A DNA stretch of 64,000 nt from CAYTMY01 sp964618075 (GCA_964618075.1 CAZTZO010000006.1:8962-72961); one strand, 5' to 3'. Counted from the stretch's first letter, positions 9,546 through 19,219 are shown. The notes: generated by a model from the letters alone, not told the origin. A program made the numbers and translations.

Positions 9546-9669
9546 TTTGTATGTGATGGTATGCCTTGTTTTAATAAGTTGCGTTTTTCTTCACGCCACA
9601 GCTAAAATAAGCATATACTCACAAAAAAAACGTCTTGTATCATTTTTATGAACGAGAACGGAGGATAAA

Positions 9670-10314
9670 ATGAATAACAAAAAAATCTTGTTTTTGGTGC
9701 AGTTCGCACTTCTTCTCGCCATTGAAGCAATCGTATGCTTCACTCCGCTTGGCTCTTTACCTGCCTTTGGGCCGATTGTGGCCACTCTGATGATGGTTCC
9801 GGTAATTCTTACATCAATACTTCTAGGCACAGGCGCAGGCACGGCTATGGGCTTTTTTGCGGGATTGTTCAGCTTCATTATATGGACATTTATGCCGCCG
9901 GCACAAAGCGTAATGCTCGCTTTTGTGTTCACTCCCTTTTACACGCTCGGACAGTTTTCGGGAAATGTACTTAGCCTTGTAATATGCTTTGTGCCCAGAA
10001 TACTATCAGGCACAGTGACGGGGCTTTTATACAACCGCTTCAAAAAAATATTTGCTAATAAGCCTAACGATATAATAACCTTTGGCGTAAGCGGCTTTAT
10101 AGGAAGCCTTGTAAATACCTTCGGCGTTCTTGCAGGGATATATTTCTTCTTCGGAAGAACATATGCCTCGGTTATCGGAGTAGGCTTTGAAGCTCTTATC
10201 GGACTGATCGGACTGACAATACTCACCAGCGGCATACCCGAAGCCATTATATGCGCGGTCGTTGGCTACGGAGTAGGCAAGCCGCTTAAAAAATATATTC
10301 TTAAAAAATATTAG
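9670..10314 (+). CDS. ECF transporter substrate-binding (S) subunit, possibly for pantothenate
   Basis: A 214-residue, very hydrophobic protein with about six membrane segments, a short N-terminal KK stretch and a basic tail, typical of energy-coupling factor S subunits. It has the small-residue-rich first helix that docks on EcfT (ALLLAIEAIVCFTPLGSLP). The next gene, coaX, starts 9 bp downstream and uses pantothenate, so pantothenate is the likeliest vitamin; this rests on context only. The shared EcfA1/A2/T module is encoded far away at 60.1-62.6 kb. GGAGG sits properly before the ATG. Confidence 0.85.
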   Translation: MNNKKILFLVQFALLLAIEAIVCFTPLGSLPAFGPIVATLMMVPVILTSILLGTGAGTAMGFFAGLFSFIIWTFMPPAQSVMLAFVFTPFYTLGQFSGNVLSLVICFVPRILSGTVTGLLYNRFKKIFANKPNDIITFGVSGFIGSLVNTFGVLAGIYFFFGRTYASVIGVGFEALIGLIGLTILTSGIPEAIICAVVGYGVGKPLKKYILKKY

Positions 10315-10323
10315 GAGAATGCT

Positions 10324-11097
10324 ATGCTTATAGTCGTTGACGCGGGCAATACCACAACCGAGCTTGGCTTATACAAAGAGGACAAGCTTATCGCCCGCTA
10401 CCGTTTTATGACAAAACAGGAGCGCACCTCTGATGAAACGGCTGTCCTGTTGAAAAATTTTCTGGAAATGGAAAACCTTTCGTTTAAGGACATCAGGCAC
10501 TGTATCATATCGAGCGTCGTTCCCGATATAAATTACACACTGACAAGCACGTTCGTCAGGTTTATGAAAGTCACTCCTATCATGGTAGGCCCCGGAATAA
10601 AGACAGGCATAAGGATACAGACCGAGAACCCGAAAGAAGTCGGAGCAGACAGGATAGCCGACGCATTGTCCGCCTATACTCAATACGGCGGCCCCGTTAT
10701 AATAGTCAATTTCGGTACTGCCACGCGCTACGACTATGTGACTGAAAACGGCGTATTCTGCGCTGCGGTAACCTCTCCGGGCATAAGAATATCCGCTGAC
10801 GCACTTTGGTCAAAGGCTGCCCAGCTGCCTAAGATAGAGATAGAAAAGCCGTCAAGTATACTTGCCACAAACACAATAACAAGTATGCAGGCCGGACTTG
10901 TATACGGTTATATTGGTCAAACAGAATATATAATCCGCAAGATGAAAGAGGAAACGGGACAAAAGGATATTAAAACAGTCGCTTGCGGAGGCTACGCTAA
11001 CGTAATACTGCCTCATACAGACAGTATAGATATACACGACCCTCTTTTAACGATAAAGGGACTGAAACTACTTTATGACAAAAACAAAGCAAACTGA
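10324..11097 (+). CDS. coaX: Type III pantothenate kinase
   Basis: CoaX phosphorylates pantothenate, the first step of coenzyme A synthesis. Its ASKHA fold shows in VDAGNTTTELGLY (5-17), the SSVVPDIN segment, the phosphate loop GPGIKTG (89-95), VGADRIADA (106-114) and a GTAT block. The length of 257 residues is normal. The GTAT block reads VNFGTATRYD, where the family usually has DFGTATTFD, so an Asp before GTAT is Asn (residue 129) here; the enzyme may still be active. It follows an S-subunit gene and overlaps the next gene by 23 bp, so the three are one operon. Confidence 0.9.
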   Translation: MLIVVDAGNTTTELGLYKEDKLIARYRFMTKQERTSDETAVLLKNFLEMENLSFKDIRHCIISSVVPDINYTLTSTFVRFMKVTPIMVGPGIKTGIRIQTENPKEVGADRIADALSAYTQYGGPVIIVNFGTATRYDYVTENGVFCAAVTSPGIRISADALWSKAAQLPKIEIEKPSSILATNTITSMQAGLVYGYIGQTEYIIRKMKEETGQKDIKTVACGGYANVILPHTDSIDIHDPLLTIKGLKLLYDKNKAN

Positions 11098-12058
11098 TTA
11101 TTTTACATCGCACTTAGCGACAAATGACCTGCTCCTTGCGCCCTTAGCAGGCGTAACCGATAGAGCCTTCAGAGAAATATGTTTATCTCAAGGCGCCGAT
11201 ATGATGTATACGGAGATGGTAAGCGCTAAGGGTATGGTTTACAGCGACAAAGCCACAAAAGAGCTGTTGGAATTAAGTCCAAACGAAAAAAATACAGGCG
11301 TGCAGATATTCGGTTGTGAAGAATACTTCCTTTCAGAGGCGGTAAAGCGATATCTCAACGATACGGATTTTTCGTTTATTGATATAAACATGGGGTGTCC
11401 CGTCAAAAAGATAACCTCAAACGGCGAAGGCAGCGCACTTTTGTCAGACACGAAAAAGCTTTACAGCGTAGCTAGAAGTGTTGTTGAGTCCAGCGATAAG
11501 CCGGTGAGTGCGAAAATACGTTTGGGGATAAACTCAGAAAAGCTCAATTATATTGACAACAGCAAGGCGCTTCAGGACGCAGGAGTACAGATGATAGCGC
11601 TTCATGCACGCACAAAGGATCAAATGTATTCGGGAAAAGCAGATTGGGAAGCAATAGCTCGCTTAAAACAGAGCGTTTCTGTTCCTGTTGTCGGAAACGG
11701 GGATGTGTTCTGCGCTGAAGATTATAAAAATATGAAAAGCCTGACCGGTTGCGACGGAGTTATGATAGCAAGAGGAGCTCTCGGTAATCCGTTTATATTT
11801 TCTCAGATAAACGCACTGAATCGAAATGAGCAATATGAATACCCGAGTCTGTCTCGAAAGCTCAGCCTTGCTCTTGTGCATTTTGAAACAATTCTTAAGT
11901 ATAAAAGTGAACGTATAGCCTGTCTTGAATTCAGAAAGCATTTGTGCTGGTATACAAAGGGCACTGTGGGCGGCGCTATTGTAAGGCGCGATGTAAATAA
12001 ACTTGGCAGTGTGCCTCTTATAAAGGAATACATCCTTGAGCTTATTAATAACTGCTAA
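11075..12058 (+). CDS. dusB: tRNA-dihydrouridine synthase (DusB type)
   Basis: An FMN enzyme that reduces uridine to dihydrouridine in tRNA. Signatures are the N-terminal LLAPLAGVTDRAFR, DINMGCPVKKI with the catalytic Cys, ALHARTKDQMYSGKADW, VVGNGDVF and a phosphate-binding GVMIARGALGNP. The length of 327 residues fits. The ATG overlaps the end of coaX by 23 bp, suggesting translational coupling. A strong bidirectional terminator follows. The Dus family is certain; the paralog (B type) is my best guess. Confidence 0.9.
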   Translation: MTKTKQTDYFTSHLATNDLLLAPLAGVTDRAFREICLSQGADMMYTEMVSAKGMVYSDKATKELLELSPNEKNTGVQIFGCEEYFLSEAVKRYLNDTDFSFIDINMGCPVKKITSNGEGSALLSDTKKLYSVARSVVESSDKPVSAKIRLGINSEKLNYIDNSKALQDAGVQMIALHARTKDQMYSGKADWEAIARLKQSVSVPVVGNGDVFCAEDYKNMKSLTGCDGVMIARGALGNPFIFSQINALNRNEQYEYPSLSRKLSLALVHFETILKYKSERIACLEFRKHLCWYTKGTVGGAIVRRDVNKLGSVPLIKEYILELINNC

Positions 12059-12061
12059 AAA

Positions 12062-12100
12062 AACAAAGACCTTTAGGTTTTCATACTAAAGGTCTTTGTT
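12062..12100. terminator. Bidirectional terminator between dusB and prfA
   Basis: Perfect inverted repeat AACAAAGACCTTTAG (12062-12076) and CTAAAGGTCTTTGTT (12086-12100) between convergent genes. Confidence 0.9.
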
Positions 12101-12104
12101 CATA

Positions 12105-13166
12105 TTATGCTTTCATCTTTTCCGCTCTGTCGTTCGTGATAAGAGCATCTATAAGCTCATTTAAGTCGCCGTCAAGCACCTCGTTGAGCCTGTACAAGGT
12201 AAGATTTATCCTATGGTCGGTCACCCTTCCCTGAGGGAAATTGTATGTCCTTATGCGTTCGCTTCTGTCTCCCGAACCGACCTGAGATTTTCTGTTTTCG
12301 GCTATGCTGTCCTGCTGTTTTTTCGTTTCTGCTTCCAAAAGGCGAGATTTGAGTATCTTTAGCGCCTTATCCTTGTTTTTAAGCTGTGATTTTTCGTCCT
12401 GACACGTTACGACAAGTCCTGAAGGAAGATGCGTTATCCTGACTGCCGAATCCGTTGTATTAACGCACTGACCGCCGTTTCCCGTTGCTCTGTAAACGTC
12501 GATTCGTAAATCGTTTGGGTCTATCTGTACCTCTATATCCTCTGCTTCGGGCAGCACTGCAACGGTAGCCGCTGAGGTATGTATTCTTCCTCCGGACTCC
12601 GTTTCGGGCACTCTTTGTACTCGGTGCGTGCCGCTCTCATATTTAAGCTTTGAATAAGCACCCTTGCCGCTGAGCAGAACAACGACCTCCTTGTAGCCTC
12701 CGATACCGATTTCGGCGCTACTTAATATCTCCGTTTTGTAGCGGCTGCGTTCGGCATATCTCATGTACATACGAAGAAGATCTCCTGCAAATAAAGCCGC
12801 TTCATCTCCGCCTACTCCTGCACGTATTTCCAAAAGCACATTTTTATCATCGTTCGGGTCTTTTGGCAAAAGCAGAACCTTTAACTCCTCCTCCACCAAT
12901 GTGATTTGTTTATGAAGAGAAGATATATCCTCGTTGAGCATCCCTCTGAAGTCCTCGTCCGGATTATCCTCAAGCATAGCCTTGTTGTCGTTTAGCTGAT
13001 TGTTTAAACCGACATATTCGTCATACTTTATAACGATTGGCTCTAATGCCGAATGCTCCTTCGTAAGCTTTTTATATTCCTGTTGATCCGATATGATTTC
13101 GGGACGTATTATATCAGATTCAAGCTGAAGGTATTTATCTTTTATACCAGCAAGTTTTTCTAACAT
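12105..13166 (-). CDS. prfA: Peptide chain release factor 1
   Basis: RF1 ends translation at UAA and UAG. Visible features are a normal length of 353 residues, the peptidyl-hydrolysis motif GGQ in TGNGGQCVNTTDSAVR, the conserved RAGVGGDEAALFAGDLLRMY segment, and the C-terminal RIRTYNFPQGRVTDHRI. The residue after GGQ is Cys, where most RF1 proteins have His. It is read alone on the minus strand and ends at the shared terminator with dusB. The start has AGGT upstream. Confidence 0.97.
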   Translation of the reverse strand: MLEKLAGIKDKYLQLESDIIRPEIISDQQEYKKLTKEHSALEPIVIKYDEYVGLNNQLNDNKAMLEDNPDEDFRGMLNEDISSLHKQITLVEEELKVLLLPKDPNDDKNVLLEIRAGVGGDEAALFAGDLLRMYMRYAERSRYKTEILSSAEIGIGGYKEVVVLLSGKGAYSKLKYESGTHRVQRVPETESGGRIHTSAATVAVLPEAEDIEVQIDPNDLRIDVYRATGNGGQCVNTTDSAVRITHLPSGLVVTCQDEKSQLKNKDKALKILKSRLLEAETKKQQDSIAENRKSQVGSGDRSERIRTYNFPQGRVTDHRINLTLYRLNEVLDGDLNELIDALITNDRAEKMKA

Positions 13167-13228
13167 TAACTTACCTCCGAAGTTGTATTATAGCGTAAAG
13201 CGGAGGCAATTTCAATCGTTTTGTGAGC

Positions 13229-13993
13229 TTAAGTAAATACGTCCAGTACAAGCATAAAGCAAATCCCGAATATTGCGCAGCTTGCCGCCAGCTCGCGGGC
13301 TATCCACTTGTATGCTTGACTAAGCATCTCGCACAGTGCAGTATATATCATAACCCCTGCGTTAAAAGCAAAAACCGCACCCATTATCTTTTCACTCATG
13401 AACGGTTGCAACACAAGAAAAGTGCATAATGCTCCAAGAGGCTGAGCGCTTGCAGAAAAAAGAGTAAACCTAAATGCTTTTTTCTTGTTATTAGTTGACG
13501 CATACACAGGCAAAGCAATCGTCATACCCTCAGGAATGTTATGAAACGCTAAAGCTATTAAAACGCTCAGCCCTTTTTCAAATCCGCTATATCCTGCCAT
13601 AAATCCGACCATGCCTTCTGAAAAATTATGTATAGCCATAGCCAGCATAGATACTAAACCTACTCTGTAAAGGTTATTTTTTTCGCTTCGCACTTCATTT
13701 CTTGCGAATATGACCTTTTGTGTTATTGAAATTAATGCTACGCCTATAAACACAAAAATAACCGATATTAATATTGCTTTCAATGAAGAAAACTCAAAGC
13801 AAAGATATTCGAATGCAGAAGGCAATAAATCCGTAAATGAGACACATAACATAACACCGGCAGCGAAGCTTAAACAAAGGGCCATAAAAGCATCATCATT
13901 TTTCCTCGGTAAATATATCACGAAATATCCGATCATAGTGGTTGCACCACTTAGCATACTCAATACAAGAGCTGTAAATACATTAGGCTCCAT
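13229..13993 (-). CDS. ZIP-family metal transporter (ZupT-like)
   Basis: A membrane protein with about eight hydrophobic segments. It has the two metal-site helices of bacterial ZIP proteins: AIHNFSEGMVGFMAG and AFHNIPEGMTIALP (HNxxEG twice). ZIP proteins import zinc, iron or manganese. I prefer the ATG at 13993 (MEPNVFTAL), because GGAGG lies 5 nt upstream; two upstream in-frame starts at 14005 and 14011 have no ribosome site. That gives 254 residues, like ZupT. It appears to be a single gene. Confidence 0.92.
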   Translation of the reverse strand: MEPNVFTALVLSMLSGATTMIGYFVIYLPRKNDDAFMALCLSFAAGVMLCVSFTDLLPSAFEYLCFEFSSLKAILISVIFVFIGVALISITQKVIFARNEVRSEKNNLYRVGLVSMLAMAIHNFSEGMVGFMAGYSGFEKGLSVLIALAFHNIPEGMTIALPVYASTNNKKKAFRFTLFSASAQPLGALCTFLVLQPFMSEKIMGAVFAFNAGVMIYTALCEMLSQAYKWIARELAASCAIFGICFMLVLDVFT

Positions 13994-14070
13994 ATATGCC
14001 TCCATTAACAAAACTGCTATCTAATAGGTATTTATACACTTTGACAAATATGCGTTATTCAGTAAATTAA

Positions 14071-14100
14071 AAAAGGATATCAACGTATGATATCCTTTTG
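14071..14100. terminator. Terminator at the end of the six-gene flavoprotein operon
   Basis: AAAAGGATATCA (14071-14082) and TGATATCCTTTT (14088-14099) form a hairpin followed on the minus strand by a T run. It ends transcription coming from 14122. Confidence 0.8.
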
Positions 14101-14121
14101 TTTTCCGTACTATCTTTTATG

Positions 14122-15864
14122 CTACTTTATATCCTCGCGCAGGAAATGCTTTTCTTCAACAGGCGTGTCAAGCCCGAGAGTACCGCCGGGGTTCATGATG
14201 TTATAGGGATCGAAGTAATTTTTAAGAGCGCGTATAACACCGTATTCGTTTCGTCCCAGAGAGCCCTCCAGCCACGGGCCGAACATTTTACCTATACCGT
14301 GGTGATGACTCATCGCAGCACCCGACTTTTGAATAGCGTCTAAAATGCCGCTGTGATAGGCTTTAAATTCCTCGGGATCGCTCATCTTTACGATAAATAT
14401 AAAGTAAAGATTTGCCCCCTGCGGGTACACATGCGACATATGCGTCATGCATATTGTGTTCGGTCTGCTCTTGCAATACGCTCTGACATCGGCGTGTACC
14501 TGAGACATATTGCTCCAGTTGACACTGCACTCCATAGTGTCCGTGACTATGGCAAAATCCTGCATGGTATCGCGCATATACGGGTCGTTGAATCTGCCCT
14601 TTTCCCATGCCTTAGTCACCTCACCGGTCAAGCTCATCGCACCGTATCTTTTGGCTATACGAGAAGCGTTTGAAGCACAATTTGTGCTAAAGCCCTTCTC
14701 TCCGTTTGTAAATCCGAGAAACAAACACATTTCTCCGTCAATAAAATTTCGCGCTTTGAAAAGCTTGCTTAAGGGGCTGTCGGATACGCCGTAAAGCTTC
14801 ATCATTATCTGAGTTTCCTCAGGATCCGACAGTCTGAATACCGAAGGATAACCTGCCTCTGACTGCATTATCTCTCTTGCCGCATTCTGAGCCGTTTCCC
14901 AATCGTGAAACATAAATGAAAAACGTTTGATCGTTTCCGGCATATATCTGAACACCTTAAGCGTAACGTGGGTAAGGATTCCGAAGGTACCCTCAGAGCC
15001 CATCATTATCTGTCCGAGGTCTGGCCCCGTTGCCTTGCGCGGATATCTGTCGGTTTTTATCTGTCCTATAGGCGTTACATATTCCTGGCTTAGCACAATA
15101 TCGGATATACAGCCGTAGTAGGTGGAATTCTGTCCTGCGCCTCTCGTTACAGTCCAGCCGCCTACAGAGGAATACTCGAAGCTTTGCGGGAAATGCCCGC
15201 ATGTATAAGCTCTCTTTGCATTAAAGTTCTTTACGGCATTATTTAAGGTCTCTTCGAGTTTTGGCCCACTCATGCCCGCCTGTACGGTTATAGTCTGATC
15301 TGTTTCATTAAAGTCAATGACCTTGTTGAATCTCAGACGCATATCGAGCGAAATACTGCCTTTTTTTATACATTCCACTCCTCTTGTGACAGAGGAACCG
15401 CCGCCGTAAACATAGACAGGTATTTTTTTCTCTACGCAGTACGCAACGATTTTTTCTATTTGCTCCTTACTATCCGGATATAATACGAGATCGGGAACGT
15501 TTTGTATTACCTTGTTCCTGATTCTCATTATGTCGTACATCGTCTTGCCGTATGCCACGCTAAGCCTTGAGTAATCATCGTATTTCACGAATTCCTCGCC
15601 GACGATATCTTTAAAAGCCTTTATGTCGTCTTCTGTCAAGCTAAGAGGAATATCAAATTTCACTTTATCAAAGCCGAGATCTTCTTTATAATCCTTAAAA
15701 TAATCGTCGTCTAAACCAAATGTTTCCTTTAGCATTTTGTAAAGATTCTCTCTGGGGGCCTTGATTTCCAAAGGATCTCCCCATTTAAATACCGACCTGT
15801 AAGATTCCTTGGGGAATTCTCCCTCTACCCAATTAGGTTCAAAGTCCTTATACGGATGTGCCAT
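14122..15864 (-). CDS. FAD-linked oxidase resembling alkyldihydroxyacetonephosphate synthase
   Basis: A 580-residue VAO/PCMH-type flavoprotein. The FAD-binding half (about 95-270) shows VYGGGSSVTRGVECIK and VGGWTVTRGAGQNSTYYG; the C-terminal half has MSHHHGIGKMFGPWLEG near 535. A triple His followed by Gly is a mark of alkyl-DHAP synthase, which swaps an acyl for an alkyl chain in ether-lipid synthesis. D-lactate and glycolate oxidases usually have only one or two His there. AGGAGG precedes the ATG. It is the last gene of an operon with glycerol-3-phosphate-dehydrogenase-like flavoproteins, which would make DHAP. An ether-lipid role is attractive, but a 2-hydroxyacid dehydrogenase remains possible. 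Confidence 0.75.
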   Translation of the reverse strand: MAHPYKDFEPNWVEGEFPKESYRSVFKWGDPLEIKAPRENLYKMLKETFGLDDDYFKDYKEDLGFDKVKFDIPLSLTEDDIKAFKDIVGEEFVKYDDYSRLSVAYGKTMYDIMRIRNKVIQNVPDLVLYPDSKEQIEKIVAYCVEKKIPVYVYGGGSSVTRGVECIKKGSISLDMRLRFNKVIDFNETDQTITVQAGMSGPKLEETLNNAVKNFNAKRAYTCGHFPQSFEYSSVGGWTVTRGAGQNSTYYGCISDIVLSQEYVTPIGQIKTDRYPRKATGPDLGQIMMGSEGTFGILTHVTLKVFRYMPETIKRFSFMFHDWETAQNAAREIMQSEAGYPSVFRLSDPEETQIMMKLYGVSDSPLSKLFKARNFIDGEMCLFLGFTNGEKGFSTNCASNASRIAKRYGAMSLTGEVTKAWEKGRFNDPYMRDTMQDFAIVTDTMECSVNWSNMSQVHADVRAYCKSRPNTICMTHMSHVYPQGANLYFIFIVKMSDPEEFKAYHSGILDAIQKSGAAMSHHHGIGKMFGPWLEGSLGRNEYGVIRALKNYFDPYNIMNPGGTLGLDTPVEEKHFLREDIK

Positions 15865-15877
15865 TTAAAACCTCCTT

Positions 15878-16240
15878 TTAATTGATTTCCGCCAATAAAG
15901 AGGACGTCGCTATTAAATTTACGTTTGTCCCCATAAAGTCCTTTATCACAACATCTCCCACTCTGTACGGCTTGTCAATAACCGTTATCGCAAGCTTCTT
16001 CATTGCCTCTGATATCATACCCTTTGGTATTTCTCCGTCCGTTCGTACAGGAAGCACGCCCCTTAAGGGCTCTTTTGTTTTTAATGTGCTTGTCAATGAA
16101 CGCGTCGGATTTGTCACCTCGACAATCGCAAATTTTTCACCGCGCTTACACGTATTGCCGCTGACTGTTATTTGCGAGTTCTCCTCGCTTACCCGAAGAG
16201 TACAGCCGTTCGGACACACTATACAAACAAATTCCTTCAT
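15878..16240 (-). CDS. DUF1667 protein with CxxC motif
   Basis: A 120-residue protein starting with CIVCPNGCTLRV and followed by GNTCKRGEKFA: Cys residues that could bind zinc or an Fe-S cluster. This is the DUF1667 family, commonly encoded beside anaerobic GlpA/GlpB-like flavoproteins. It may serve as their small third subunit. Its start overlaps the stop of the preceding gene (TAATG), and the next gene begins 13 bp after it. The family is fairly sure; the biochemical role is unproven. Confidence 0.85.
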   Translation of the reverse strand: MKEFVCIVCPNGCTLRVSEENSQITVSGNTCKRGEKFAIVEVTNPTRSLTSTLKTKEPLRGVLPVRTDGEIPKGMISEAMKKLAITVIDKPYRVGDVVIKDFMGTNVNLIATSSLLAEIN

Positions 16241-17499
16241 TATTCGTTATCCTCCAATGAAAAAACTATATCGCTGTTTTCATTTATCTCATACTCATTA
16301 AATGCTACTTCAATTCTTTGCATTTCTGGCGGACGCAAAACAGAATACTTCTTTTTTAAGATCACTTCGCCGTTTAGCTTTATCTTTAAAAGCATATCCT
16401 TCATATCCTTCGTAACTCTGAAAAATACGGGAACACTTCCGTTTAAGTTGTCCGTTTGAAGCCTCTGAGGTACGGTATACGCTAAATTGCCCTCTGTTCT
16501 GATATTTGCGTATTGCCTTTCACAGGGATTAAACAGCGCGGCCGCCTTACCTGCAAGCTCGCCGCTTTCGGATACATAATCCACCAGATCGTTAACATGC
16601 AATTCATTTCCGCATATGAAAACGCCCTGCTTGTCGCTCATAAAGTTTTGATCCGTTACGGGCCCTTTTGTCCTGTTATCGATAGTAAGACCAAGAGATG
16701 AAGCCAGCTCGTTTTCCGGTATTAAGCCAACTGACAATATAAGAGCGTCACATTCGATTATTTCCTGTGTTGCTTCAACAGGCTGCATATTTTCGTCAAC
16801 ATCGCTTATCTCTACCGCACACAGTCTGTCGGTGCCGAAAACTCTTGTGACCGTTTTTGACGTATAAAGCGGTATATTAAAATCGTTTAAGCACTGAGCT
16901 ATATTTCGCATAAGACCACTCGGAGTTTTCTTCGCTTCATATACGCCTAAAACCTGTGCGCCCTCAAGAGTAAGCCTTCTTGCCATGATAAGCCCAATAT
17001 CTCCCGAACCGAGTATAACGCATTTCTTGGTGGGAAGCTTACCCAATATGTTCGTATAATACTGCGCGCTGCCGGCGGTAAACACGCCTGAGGGACGCGT
17101 ACCGTGGATCATTACCTGCTTTGCCGTTCTCTCGCGACACCCGCAAGCTAAAACAAGAGCTTTGCTGGATAAATATTCCACGCCGTCCTTTGATGTAAGA
17201 GTAAGAATATATGTGTCGTTTTCAAAGACGATATTCGTACAAAAAGTCTGTGTTTTTATTTTAATATTCTTCTTTTCGGCTTCGTCAATGAAAATCTGAG
17301 CATATTCGCATCCGGCAAGCTTTTTTGAAAAACGAATCAGCCCGAAGCCGTCGTGAATACACTGCTTTAATATGCCTCCCACACGAGCTTCTCTTTCGAC
17401 TATTACAACACTGGCTTTGTTGTCGTGAGCCGATATTGCGGCAGCAAGACCCGCAGGGCCAGCACCTATAACAATTACATCATATTTTTCCGCTCTCAT
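16240..17499 (-). CDS. NAD(P)/FAD-dependent oxidoreductase (GlpB-like)
   Basis: A 419-residue flavoprotein with an N-terminal FAD Rossmann motif VIGAGPAGLAAA (about 10-21), a second dinucleotide motif ILGSGDIGLIMARRL near 165, and a C-terminal GVFICGNELHVNDLVDYV that contacts FAD. LACGCRERT is typical of the subunit paired with GlpA-like proteins and DUF1667 in anaerobes. It probably moves electrons from the upstream dehydrogenase to NAD(P) or another carrier. It overlaps both neighbours by a few bases, so expression is coupled. Confidence 0.88.
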   Translation of the reverse strand: MRAEKYDVIVIGAGPAGLAAAISAHDNKASVVIVEREARVGGILKQCIHDGFGLIRFSKKLAGCEYAQIFIDEAEKKNIKIKTQTFCTNIVFENDTYILTLTSKDGVEYLSSKALVLACGCRERTAKQVMIHGTRPSGVFTAGSAQYYTNILGKLPTKKCVILGSGDIGLIMARRLTLEGAQVLGVYEAKKTPSGLMRNIAQCLNDFNIPLYTSKTVTRVFGTDRLCAVEISDVDENMQPVEATQEIIECDALILSVGLIPENELASSLGLTIDNRTKGPVTDQNFMSDKQGVFICGNELHVNDLVDYVSESGELAGKAAALFNPCERQYANIRTEGNLAYTVPQRLQTDNLNGSVPVFFRVTKDMKDMLLKIKLNGEVILKKKYSVLRPPEMQRIEVAFNEYEINENSDIVFSLEDNE

Positions 17500-19211
17500 T
17501 TCAACCCCGCCTTTGTATCAGACAAAAGTATTTCACTGCCTAAGGTGTTTTTCAATACCTTTTCCAAATCAATACCCTTCTCCTTAGCTATTATTTCAGC
17601 CACAAGAGGCCCGCAAAAGCCTCCCTGACATCTGCCCATTCCCGCACGCACGCGTCTTTTTACTCCGTCTACGCTATCACAAGGAAGGCTGCGGTGAAGA
17701 GCCTGTATTATTTCTCCCTTGCTTATCTGCTCGCAGCGACATATTATAATACCGTAATCAGGGTTTTCTTTTATAAACGCGTCCCTGTCTTCATCGCTCA
17801 TATTGTTAACGCACGGTATCCTTTTTCTTATCGGATTGAAGCTCTCGTTCACCTCCGGCTTAAAATCTTTAGAAATTATATCAACTGCCATTTCTGCAAC
17901 GTCTACCGCTATAGCCGGTGCGGCAGTCAAGCCGGGAGATTGTATACCGGCAGCATGAACGATATTCTTTGTAAACTTACCCTTCGTAATGACGAAATCC
18001 TCTTCAAAGGTCGCTGCTCTTACTCCCGCAAAGTATGTAATTATATCGCCTTCGTTTATTGAAGGAACGCTTGATTGATGCTTCTTCATCGATGATACTA
18101 CGCTTTGTCTTGTGGTGGCGTAATTCTCTCTTTCGCACGTTTCTATAGCGTCGGGGCCGATAAGCAGATTGCCGTCTATTGTCGTAACAATGCCGCCACC
18201 CTTTGAATGCGCTTTTTTTACAGACGACGAACCAAACGATGAAACTATTATATTTACCTTTTTTGTTGCCTTCTTATCTAAAATACTGTTTGTTCCCTTA
18301 CGAGGGTGAATGGAAAAAAACCTGTCGTTTGCCATTTTCGCCAGCTCGTCGCTGAATACCCCCGCCGCGTTTACAACGACACCCGGGTAAAGTTTCCCAC
18401 GGTTTGTCTTGACAGCCGTTATCCTGTTATCATCAAGCTCAATATCGGTTACGGCAGTATCCAAAAATATCTTTGCTCCGTTATCTATGGCATTTTCCGC
18501 ATAAGCTATACTCAGGGCATACGGCGATACCATACCGGCAGTCGGGAAGAATAAAGCACAGCGTATATCGGGGCTGAGATTATCCTGAGACGCTCTGAGT
18601 TCATTTTCACTGACATATTTTACCGGCACCCCATTATTCCTCCAGTATGGAAGAATAAGCTTTAAAACAGGTATCATAAGCTTTGAAGTAAAGCACAGAT
18701 ATTGACCGTCCTTGCGAAAATCCACATCAAGCTCATTACATATCTCATCGTACATTTTATTTCCGCGAAGATTATATTTTTGTTTGAGCTGTCCTTTTTT
18801 TAAATCAATACCGGGATGTATCATTCCGTCGTTGCGGCATGAAGCTTGCATGGCTACGTCGTGCTCCTTATCCACTACAACTACCTTTAATTTGTATCTG
18901 GTCAATTCCCTTGCAATGGCGCAGCCCACTATTCCTGCGCCGACTACAAGCACGTCGCACTCCTCATTATCCAGAATATTATCGTTAACATCAGGCAGCT
19001 TCATCGCTTCAATGGTTCCGCCGGTATACTCAATATCGTTCACAACGCCGAGATATCGTTTTTTATCTACGGCAGCCTGGCAAGCATGAACAACGTCCTC
19101 CCATTTGTCAAGTTTTCCGCAAATTCTAACATAGCCGCGCTCTTCTATGGCAGAAACACGCCCCTCGTAGAGCTTACTTAGTTTTTTGTTTAACTTACCG
19201 ATACCGCTCAT
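17496..19211 (-). CDS. GlpA-like FAD-dependent dehydrogenase with C-terminal BFD-type [2Fe-2S] domain
   Basis: A 571-residue protein with three parts: an N-terminal domain of about 80 residues; a DAO-type FAD domain starting VLVVGAGIVGCAIARELTR near residue 87; and a C-terminal BFD-like domain with ICRCEQIS and MGRCQGGFCGP, whose four Cys should hold a [2Fe-2S] cluster. This matches the anaerobic glycerol-3-phosphate dehydrogenase-like proteins that work with a GlpB-like subunit and DUF1667. The likely reaction is oxidation of glycerol 3-phosphate to DHAP, but related proteins use other hydroxy acids. It starts 8 bp after alanine racemase. Confidence 0.85.
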   Translation of the reverse strand: MSGIGKLNKKLSKLYEGRVSAIEERGYVRICGKLDKWEDVVHACQAAVDKKRYLGVVNDIEYTGGTIEAMKLPDVNDNILDNEECDVLVVGAGIVGCAIARELTRYKLKVVVVDKEHDVAMQASCRNDGMIHPGIDLKKGQLKQKYNLRGNKMYDEICNELDVDFRKDGQYLCFTSKLMIPVLKLILPYWRNNGVPVKYVSENELRASQDNLSPDIRCALFFPTAGMVSPYALSIAYAENAIDNGAKIFLDTAVTDIELDDNRITAVKTNRGKLYPGVVVNAAGVFSDELAKMANDRFFSIHPRKGTNSILDKKATKKVNIIVSSFGSSSVKKAHSKGGGIVTTIDGNLLIGPDAIETCERENYATTRQSVVSSMKKHQSSVPSINEGDIITYFAGVRAATFEEDFVITKGKFTKNIVHAAGIQSPGLTAAPAIAVDVAEMAVDIISKDFKPEVNESFNPIRKRIPCVNNMSDEDRDAFIKENPDYGIIICRCEQISKGEIIQALHRSLPCDSVDGVKRRVRAGMGRCQGGFCGPLVAEIIAKEKGIDLEKVLKNTLGSEILLSDTKAGLK

Positions 19212-19219
19212 TGCCGCAC

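Noticed and set aside
9552..9669. Possible vitamin riboswitch in the ECF/coaX leader
   Set aside because: About 118 nt without a recognisable aptamer or terminator hairpin.
15882..16301. Frame opposite the DUF1667 gene
   Set aside because: It lies antisense to a recognised gene and has no family features.
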